A DNA stretch of 5,341 bases, taken from a bacterium (Candidatus Ratteibacteria) CG_4_9_14_3_um_filter_41_21. Its GTDB lineage: Bacteria; Ratteibacteria; UBA8468. The notes below the pieces were generated by a model, which made no database searches, was not told the DNA's origin, and worked only from the letters and a program-made list of their open reading frames with translations. Below, in pieces: positions 1 to 3,504 of this stretch (its first letter is position 1; the number at the start of each line of letters is the position of its first letter). Both the position numbers and the translations under genes were made by a program. The stretch lies in NCBI GenBank assembly GCA_002791075.1, contig PFWI01000006.1:1-5341 (forward strand). The letters run 5' to 3'.

Positions 1-1
1 A

Positions 2-142
2 CAATTCCAGCAATTCCTTAGAGTTTATTTTTGCTTTCTGTTCCTTTTTTAACTCCAAATCCTTTGTCTTCGAGTTCTTTCTCTTGCACCCTATGTAAAT
101 CCTCAAATCCCCAATTTCAGGAGTGTTATACCCTTCCTCACT
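2..142 (-). CDS. Partial lysine-rich reading frame running off the window
   Basis: On the minus strand one frame stays open from just after a TAA (145-143) to the window edge, 47 codons: SEEGYNTPEIGDLRIYIGCK followed by a lysine-rich segment with SKTKDLELKKEQKAKINSKE. The composition looks like protein, and the PEIGDLRIYIG segment reads as a beta-strand region. There is no ATG or GTG in frame; the first usable start is TTG at 106, without a properly spaced ribosome-binding site. It could therefore be the remains of a gene whose 5' end was lost, a gene with an unusual start, or chance. It follows the frameshifted membrane-protein gene by 90 nt in the same direction. No family is recognised. 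Confidence 0.35.
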
Positions 143-232
143 TTAAGAAAACCCCTTGGAACGCAAGTATAGAGACGGTTTTCAGGGATTTGTGGGGAAA
201 TCTATAGTTCGGAGTACCGAGTTCTTCAGAAC

Positions 233-477
233 TTATCTATATCTCGAAACTGCAAACCAAGCCGCTAATGCACTCAGAACAGATGCAATACATGCTACTA
301 ATGCCACAATCCAAAGTCGGTGTTCTCTGTATGAACGCTCAGTGTTTATGATTCTATTCACTAACTTTGCTTCAAGAAATTTTCCATCAGAAGTAGATAT
401 TCCCTCTAAGCTAACACCTATTTTTTAGCATACTTTCTCAGTGCTATCTCACGATCTTCACTCTTTTCCATCTTCAT
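233..477 (-). pseudogene. Small single-pass membrane protein gene interrupted by a frameshift at an A6 run
   Basis: The ATG at 477 (or the in-frame ATG at 471) opens MKMEKSEDREIALRKYAKK, then a TAG stop at 418. Shifting by -1 in the AAAAAA run just before that stop continues without interruption for 62 residues: IGVSLEGISTSDGKFLEAKL, a charged segment with NTERSYREHR, and the membrane helix LWIVALVACIASVLSALAAW ending FAVSRYR, stop at 233. The second part has no start of its own before the shift, because its frame is closed by TAA immediately upstream. The repaired protein would have 81 residues, a soluble N-terminal region and a C-terminal membrane anchor. The gene starts 7 nt after the winged-helix gene. 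The cause may be a true one-base deletion, a homopolymer sequencing error or programmed slippage. The function is unknown. Confidence 0.65.
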
Positions 478-484
478 TATCTTT

Positions 485-877
485 CTAAATTTCAATCTCA
501 CTTTTACTCCCTTTTCCTCTCATTTTTGTCTTCCCATTTTCATCTTTGTAATAGTTACGGCCTTCTTCGGTAATCCTCCATATTCCCCCACGAAGTTTAT
601 CCAAAAGTCCCACCTTTTTCAACCTATCACTTGCCCACCGAACATTATTTTTCCATACAATCTCACCAGAATTAAGTTCTTCATAATCAACTTCTTTTAA
701 ATCCATTTCCTTTCCTACTTCTTCTATGACTTCACATGCTTTACCTTCTCCACCGAAATCTATTAGAGTTTTCAAAAGAGGTGCATCGTATTCCTTCCCT
801 AAGGTTCCATATTCTCCTTTCCCCTCTTCCGTTCCATCCGGTATAAAAACCGCCTTGTTTCTTTTCTTCCTTTTCAT
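485..877 (-). CDS. Stand-alone winged-helix protein like the Mrr N-terminal domain
   Basis: A 130-residue protein, counting from the ATG at 877. After a basic N-terminus (MKRKKRNK), residues 28-110 fit the winged-helix N-terminal domain of Mrr-type restriction endonucleases (Mrr_N): Y.APLLKTLIDFGGEGKACEV, then MDLKEVDYEELNSGEIVWKN, then VRWASDRLKKVGLLDKLRGG followed by IWRITEEGRNYY. The W..NVRWA and GGIWRITEEGR segments are the strongest marks. In Mrr this domain precedes a nuclease domain, which is absent here; a lysine-rich tail follows. It probably binds DNA, perhaps as a regulator or as one part of a split system, but this is inferred. The frame could extend to a TTG at 922, but the ATG has AAGGGGG 10 nt upstream and fits the promoter better. 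Only 7 nt separate its stop from the next gene, so the two are probably co-transcribed. Confidence 0.8.
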   Translation of the reverse strand: MKRKKRNKAVFIPDGTEEGKGEYGTLGKEYDAPLLKTLIDFGGEGKACEVIEEVGKEMDLKEVDYEELNSGEIVWKNNVRWASDRLKKVGLLDKLRGGIWRITEEGRNYYKDENGKTKMRGKGSKSEIEI

Positions 878-901
878 TTTTTTGTATCCCCCTTCACTAA
901 T

Positions 902-930
902 AGTATAACGATGGCTATTCAAAAGGTAAA
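902..930 (-). promoter_or_regulatory. Probable sigma70-type promoter of the winged-helix gene
   Basis: On the minus strand TTTACC (930-925) and TATACT (907-902) are separated by 17 nt and match 4 of 6 and 5 of 6 consensus bases. A start site near 895 would leave a short leader containing the AAGGGGG ribosome-binding site before the ATG at 877. This suggests that the gene can be expressed separately from the upstream coiled-coil gene and argues against the TTG start at 922, which would lie upstream of the transcription start. Confidence 0.5.
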
Positions 931-1016
931 GTGTGTAATTTCATTCATAGGTATTTTTCATCTTCATCATAAATTCAAATTTTGATTTTTCAATAAAAAA
1001 CAGAATTAGACCTGCC

Positions 1017-1841
1017 CTATTTATAAATTCCATAGCAAATGAGAGGGGCAAGATTCCCTTGTTCATCACAGTAATAGCCTGCTTTCAAAAAATGTTCTTT
1101 TGAAACTAATCCTTTTTCTATTGCTTTCAAAGTTTCTTTCTTGTCATCAATATAGCAATAATACAAAGGGTTATTTGGTTCTTTCTTCCCTTTTCGATAT
1201 TTCCCATATTCCTTAACTTCTTGAAGATACCTCATTGCATCTATCTCAGGTGCTGTTCTCAAATATCCTATCTGGGCTTCAATAAGTTTAGGGTCTTCAC
1301 CCTTTATCTGCATAGAGACAACACTAATAGCATCAACTATTTTAATTTTTCTATTAGCAAAATCTTTATAAAAGGCGTTTATGCCATCTTTTATCTGTTC
1401 CGTTGTCGTTCCTTTTGGAATGTAGGAAGAGGGAAGTAACGATGGAGGTAAACTGTTACTCCAAATTTTTATAAAAATTTTATATTGCTGGTCTGCTATA
1501 TCTTTTCCAGCAAAAAAACCCACAACGTAGCCAATTCTAAAATCCTCTGACAATTTTAACCAAATATTTCCATCATTTTCTAATACATATACATATTTTT
1601 CTTTCTGCACTGTTTCTTCTTCTTGAGATTTCTTATCGAGGGAGTCGAGGAAGTTGAGATAATCGGGTTGAAGTAGGGCTGCCTCAGCATCAGATGCCCT
1701 TTTCTCCAATTCCTCATTTTTGCTCTTGAGGTCGGCTATTTTCTTTTCGGCAGCTTTCAACTTTTCTATATCTGAAATTTCACCTTCAGCTTTCTGTCCA
1801 ATCTTTTCTTCATTATCAACGTTACCTGGTTTATTATCCAT
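1017..1841 (-). CDS. Hypothetical protein with N-terminal coiled coil
   Basis: A 274-residue protein of unrecognised family. The N-terminus is charged, and residues 21-56 (IEKLKAAEKKIADLKSKNEE and on) form heptads typical of a coiled coil. Residues 93-113, with WLKLSEDFRIGYVVGFFAGK, start a globular domain that continues through TTTEQIKDGINAFYKDFANR (145-164) to KIVDAISVVSMQIKGEDPKL (167-186). This WLxLSxxxRxGYVxGFxxG then FYxDxxNRxI pattern resembles small bacterial proteins of unknown function, but I cannot name the family. A C-terminal segment (226-271) holds cysteines at 229, 258 and 269. There is no signal peptide or membrane segment, so it is probably cytoplasmic. The ATG has a strong site, AGAAAGGAAGGA. 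It lies 28 nt after a small broken frame and about 140 nt before a winged-helix gene, all on one strand. Confidence 0.8.
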   Translation of the reverse strand: MDNKPGNVDNEEKIGQKAEGEISDIEKLKAAEKKIADLKSKNEELEKRASDAEAALLQPDYLNFLDSLDKKSQEEETVQKEKYVYVLENDGNIWLKLSEDFRIGYVVGFFAGKDIADQQYKIFIKIWSNSLPPSLLPSSYIPKGTTTEQIKDGINAFYKDFANRKIKIVDAISVVSMQIKGEDPKLIEAQIGYLRTAPEIDAMRYLQEVKEYGKYRKGKKEPNNPLYYCYIDDKKETLKAIEKGLVSKEHFLKAGYYCDEQGNLAPLICYGIYK

Positions 1842-1869
1842 TCCTTCCTTTCTCTTTTTCTCAATTCTC

Positions 1870-2009
1870 TTAAGTAAAAAACTTTGTTCTTGCTTTCTTT
1901 ATAAGTTCCTTAAGCCTTCTTTCAGGCATTTGGGAAGCATATTGCCCCCAAAGAATTAATATTCCTGCCATTCGGGACTACTAAAATCAGGTTTTTCTTG
2001 CTTTGCCAT
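1870..2009 (-). pseudogene. Small protein gene, probably split by a frameshift (or two overlapping tiny ORFs)
   Basis: An ATG at 2009 follows a good ribosome-binding site (AGGA, 7 nt upstream) and opens a 17-residue frame starting MAKQEKPDFSSPEW that stops at 1956. In the -1 frame an overlapping ATG at 1971 opens a 33-residue frame, AGILILWGQYASQMPERR followed by LKELIKKAR, that stops at 1870. The first part has the initiation signal; the second has the protein-like composition, with a hydrophobic start and a basic amphipathic helix, but no ribosome-binding site. Joined by a -1 shift near 1970 they would form a protein of about 45 residues. No homopolymer marks the shift site. Alternatives are two translationally coupled microproteins or chance. 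It lies 28 nt before the next gene in the same direction. I do not recognise the family. Confidence 0.4.
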
Positions 2010-2038
2010 TACTTATCCTATTTCCCCCCCTCTTTATA

Positions 2039-2058
2039 TCTCCCCACAAGTGGGGAGA
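2039..2058. repeat. Strong hairpin, 9-bp inverted repeat TCTCCCCAC
   Basis: TCTCCCCAC-AA-GTGGGGAGA is a perfect inverted repeat; sterically this gives 8 bp with a 4-nt loop. It stands about 30 nt upstream of the small reading frame starting at 2009. Neither strand has a T-run after it, so it is not a standard intrinsic terminator. It may be another dispersed palindromic repeat or an mRNA leader structure. Confidence 0.6.
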
Positions 2059-2142
2059 AGATTAGAATCATCTTGCGGACTTGATAAATTGCGACACTAT
2101 ATTCTCTACTATCTTTAGTAGCAATATGCGAGAAGATTTACT

Positions 2143-2234
2143 CCTTGAGGTTGCTCACAGCAACTCAAGCCCTTACAACAAACAATAGCAGAGCAAGCTC
2201 TGCAACTACTCTGCTTGATGAATCGGACCTCTAC
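2143..2234 (-). repeat. REP array A directly behind the RAYT gene
   Basis: On the minus strand, unit 1 starts with GTAG at 2234, containing the transposase stop TAG, and continues AGGTCCGATTCATCAAGC with a weak stem. Unit 2 starts with GTAG at 2209 and holds GCAGAGC-TT-GCTCTGC (2203-2188) plus the linker TATTGTTTGTT. Unit 3 starts with the variant GTAA at 2176 and folds as CTTGAG-TTGC / GCAA-C-CTCAAG with loop TGTGA and one bulged base (2169-2144). Order and linkers match array B. A further degenerate copy may start with GTAG at 2109 and run through CAATTTATCAAGTCC to about 2078. The combination of GTAG, palindrome and adjacent RAYT identifies these as REPs. Confidence 0.8.
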
Positions 2235-2689
2235 ATTTTATAAAATTCTTCGAATTTTATCTTTAAAACATCCGGGTTATTCTGAATATATTCTCTGATT
2301 TTTGCTAAAGCATTTTCATTTCTTATTATATGTTCAAAATAGTTGGGTTGCCACAACCGTTTACCTATCTGTAGTGGCAAAGCTTGCTTTGCCTTAATAG
2401 TGGTAATTGATTTAAACGCTTGCACAATTTGAGATAATGTTTTATCTAAATCTTTTAAAATAAAAATTATGTGGACATGGTTGGGCATTATGACGGAACA
2501 ATCTATTTCTAAACCAGAAAATTGTTCTTTAAGCAGAGCAAGCTCTGCAACTACAATATTTTTTATTTTAGAATAAGTTAAGAGGGGTTGTTTAAAGTCA
2601 GTACATATTGTAACAAAGTAGTATCCATCTTCTTTATAATCATAGTGTTTTAATCTAATATTTTTGCGAACAGGTAGTTCCCCCGCCAT
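2231..2689 (-). CDS. REP-associated tyrosine transposase (RAYT), IS200-like Y1 domain
   Basis: A 152-residue single-domain HUH transposase. Visible family marks are the N-terminal RKNIRLKHYDY...YYFVTICT (8-30), the HUH motif MPNHVHIIF (68-76, with H71 and H73), FKSITTIK (92-99), LWQPNYFEHIIRNENAL (112-128), and IREYIQNNP (131-139), whose Y134 is the probable nucleophile. RAYTs are domesticated relatives of IS200/IS605 TnpA that nick single-stranded REP DNA next to a GTAG-type tetranucleotide. The gene starts 12 nt after the brnA stop without a clear ribosome-binding site, so it is probably translated by readthrough of the toxin-antitoxin operon. Its TAG stop is part of the GTAG opening REP array A. 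Two REP-like hairpins lie inside the coding sequence, at codons for VVAELALL (46-53) and for KAKQALPL (99-106). The gene looks intact. No IS200-type ends are seen, which favours a RAYT over a complete insertion sequence. Confidence 0.9.
   Translation of the reverse strand: MAGELPVRKNIRLKHYDYKEDGYYFVTICTDFKQPLLTYSKIKNIVVAELALLKEQFSGLEIDCSVIMPNHVHIIFILKDLDKTLSQIVQAFKSITTIKAKQALPLQIGKRLWQPNYFEHIIRNENALAKIREYIQNNPDVLKIKFEEFYKM
2371..2393 (+). repeat. Second REP-like hairpin inside the RAYT gene, opposite orientation
   Basis: On the plus strand GTAG (2371-2374) and one T precede the perfect 8-bp inverted repeat GGCAAAGC-TT-GCTTTGCC (2376-2393). This keeps the tetranucleotide-plus-palindrome layout but has a different stem, and it points against the arrays. 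It encodes KAKQALPL (about residues 99-106), between the FKS helix and the LWQ motif, a position that I expect from family knowledge to vary in length. Confidence 0.7.
2532..2554 (-). repeat. REP unit inside the RAYT coding sequence, same orientation as the arrays
   Basis: On the minus strand this is GTAGTT followed by GCAGAGC-TT-GCTCTGC plus one T. The 23-nt stretch is identical base for base to the central unit of array A (2187-2209). It is read through in frame as VVAELALL (residues 46-53 of the transposase) without a stop codon. The match includes the GTAG tetranucleotide, so the transposase could in principle cut its own gene. Confidence 0.85.
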
Positions 2690-2702
2690 TCTGCAGGTAG
2701 TT
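2671..2702. repeat. 9-bp direct repeat CAGGTAGTT flanking the RAYT start
   Basis: CAGGTAGTT occurs at 2671-2679 and again at 2694-2702, one copy just inside the transposase gene and one across the brnA-RAYT junction. The spacing is 23 bp. Each contains GTAGTT, also the opening of several REP units, but here no palindrome follows. It may be a junction remnant or chance. Confidence 0.35.
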
Positions 2703-2986
2703 TATCTATTTACCGTTGACAATTCTTCTTTTACCCTTTCTGCAAGATAAACCTTGGTCAAGGACTGGTAGGGAATGCCTTTCTTGTTGGCTAATGCTTT
2801 GATCTGATTCACCAAATAGACCGGCATCTGTAACGAAATTAATTTAGAGGTGGGTTTGAGTTTAGGAAAGATGGCCCTCCTGGCTTTTGAAACATCTATG
2901 TAATCGGTAATGTCGTGATTGGACCAAAACTCAAACTCCTCATTCTCATTCCTAAATTTCGGAATCTTTTTTGATTCTTCTTTCAT
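2702..2986 (-). CDS. brnA: BrnA/CopG-type ribbon-helix-helix antitoxin
   Basis: A 94-residue protein in two parts. The N-terminal half, with KIPKFRNENEEFEFWSNHD (7-25) followed by TDYID, is the typical toxin-binding segment of CopG-type antitoxins paired with BrnT. The C-terminal half (about 48-89, KLISLQMPVYLVNQIKALAN then a turn and a second helix) is the ribbon-helix-helix DNA-binding fold. It should bind and neutralise the upstream toxin and, as a complex, repress the shared promoter. Its ATG lies inside the toxin gene, preceded by a strong GAGAGGGGG ribosome-binding site about 6 nt away. The antitoxin thus has good initiation while the toxin has none, which would favour antitoxin excess. 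The gene symbol follows the system name, since sequence identity to the original Brucella BrnA cannot be measured here. Confidence 0.87.
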   Translation of the reverse strand: MKEESKKIPKFRNENEEFEFWSNHDITDYIDVSKARRAIFPKLKPTSKLISLQMPVYLVNQIKALANKKGIPYQSLTKVYLAERVKEELSTVNR

Positions 2987-3269
2987 AATGCCCCCTCTCT
3001 TTTCTACTCATATCTCTTGCAGAGATTACTCTTATTTTTTTTCTTCTTATTGTGAATATTATCGTAAGATTCCTTCCTTTATCCGTAATGCCCAAAGCAT
3101 AATAGCGCTGTTCTCTCTGTTCTTTAGTTGTTGGAATTTTCTCCACCAAGGGATTATTAAAGAACACTTCCTCGGACTCATCCGGGCTTACCTTATGTTT
3201 AATAACATTTTTTTCTACATTCCATTTGTCCCAGTCAAAACCTTCTGGTTGAAGTTTATCCAAATTCAT
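2952..3269 (-). CDS. brnT: BrnT family toxin (DUF497), RelE-like ribonuclease
   Basis: A 105-residue protein with the BrnT/DUF497 pattern: FDWD..N..KN..KHKVS near the N-terminus (11-28), ALGITDKGRNLTIIFTIR in the middle (58-75) and IRVISARDMSRKERGHYE near the C-terminus (79-96). Characterised BrnT proteins are type II toxins with a RelE-like fold that cleave RNA and halt translation, and are neutralised by a DNA-binding antitoxin encoded just downstream. That order is kept here: the 3' end overlaps the antitoxin gene by 35 nt, which favours coupled translation. No Shine-Dalgarno precedes the ATG, and the promoter -10 box is only 8 nt upstream, so translation is probably leaderless. The protein has about ten extra N-terminal residues before the usual FxWD start. 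No disabling mutation is seen, so the toxin is probably active, but this is inferred. Confidence 0.9.
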   Translation of the reverse strand: MNLDKLQPEGFDWDKWNVEKNVIKHKVSPDESEEVFFNNPLVEKIPTTKEQREQRYYALGITDKGRNLTIIFTIRRKKIRVISARDMSRKERGHYERRIKKDSEI

Positions 3270-3277
3270 ATATAAAT

Positions 3278-3307
3278 ATTATATATTATTTTCTATCTTA
3301 TTGTCAA
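3278..3307 (-). promoter_or_regulatory. Consensus sigma70-type promoter of the brnT-brnA operon
   Basis: On the minus strand a perfect -35 TTGACA (3307-3302) and a perfect -10 TATAAT (3283-3278) are separated by 18 nt. Only 8 nt lie between the -10 box and the brnT ATG, so a start site at the usual distance would fall at or 1-2 nt before the ATG, giving a nearly leaderless mRNA. The AT-rich dyad AATAT-TAT-ATATT (3275-3287) covers the -10 box and could be an operator for the ribbon-helix-helix antitoxin. That dyad may also be chance in such AT-rich sequence. Confidence 0.75.
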
Positions 3308-3324
3308 AAAAATGATATTACTTT

Positions 3325-3492
3325 GTGCGATGAATCAATTCTCTACAACAAACAATAGCAGAGCAATCCCTGCTTTCGCAGGGACTGCAACTACTCTGCT
3401 GATAAATCAAGCCCCTACAACAAGTGCGATAAATCGCACCGCTACATTGTCGAGTTCCCAAGGGATCCCTTCGGGACAAGCTCTGCAACTAC
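3325..3492 (-). repeat. REP array B: five GTAG-plus-palindrome units behind lepA
   Basis: Read on the minus strand, five units each start with the tetranucleotide GTAG at 3492, 3445, 3418, 3394 and 3346. Unit 1 carries an imperfect hairpin around AAGGGATCCCTT. Unit 2 carries GTGCGAT-TT-ATCGCAC (3439-3424). Unit 3 carries a weaker TGAT-TT-ATCA stem. Unit 4 carries TCCCTGC-GAAA-GCAGGGA, followed by TGCTCTGC and the linker TATTGTTTGTT. Unit 5 begins GTAGAG and keeps only a degenerate stem. GTAG (or similar) followed by an imperfect palindrome is the known layout of REPs processed by RAYT transposases, and a RAYT lies 640 bp away. Blocks are shared with array A, including the linker and the junction GCAGAGTAGTTGCAG. 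There is no T-run, so this is not a classic terminator, though the stems may protect or end the lepA transcript. Confidence 0.8.
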
Positions 3493-3504
3493 AATAGAAA
3501 ATTT

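Noticed and set aside
156..428. 90-codon plus-strand frame starting at a TTG
   Set aside because: No ribosome-binding site or family resemblance, and it lies antisense to the more convincing frameshifted membrane-protein gene.
878..922. Longer start (TTG at 922) for the winged-helix protein
   Set aside because: It would begin upstream of the probable transcription start; the ATG at 877 has a ribosome-binding site, and the extra residues are not part of the domain.
990..1016. Terminator after the coiled-coil gene
   Set aside because: A TTTTTT run is present on the minus strand, but the preceding CAGG...CTG stem is only about 3 bp.
2039..2058. Intrinsic terminator
   Set aside because: The stem is strong, but neither strand has a following T-run.
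2143..2689. Complete IS200/IS605 insertion sequence
   Set aside because: There are no defined left and right ends or TnpB. The protein motifs and neighbouring REPs fit a RAYT instead.
2919..3275. 118-codon plus-strand frame opposite brnT
   Set aside because: Antisense shadow of a clear BrnT/antitoxin pair; phenylalanine- and serine-rich as expected from the complement of lysine/glutamate-rich coding DNA. Plus-strand frames at 726-908, 1221-1439 and 1720-1959 were dropped for the same reason.
3325..3492. CRISPR array
   Set aside because: The repeat units differ in length and core sequence, spacers are absent or very short, and no cas gene is present; the GTAG-hairpin layout fits REPs.
3312..3497. 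61-codon plus-strand frame in the intergenic region
   Set aside because: It is almost entirely made of the REP array; its IPAFAGT-like translation is a known kind of false product from TCCC...GGGA hairpins.
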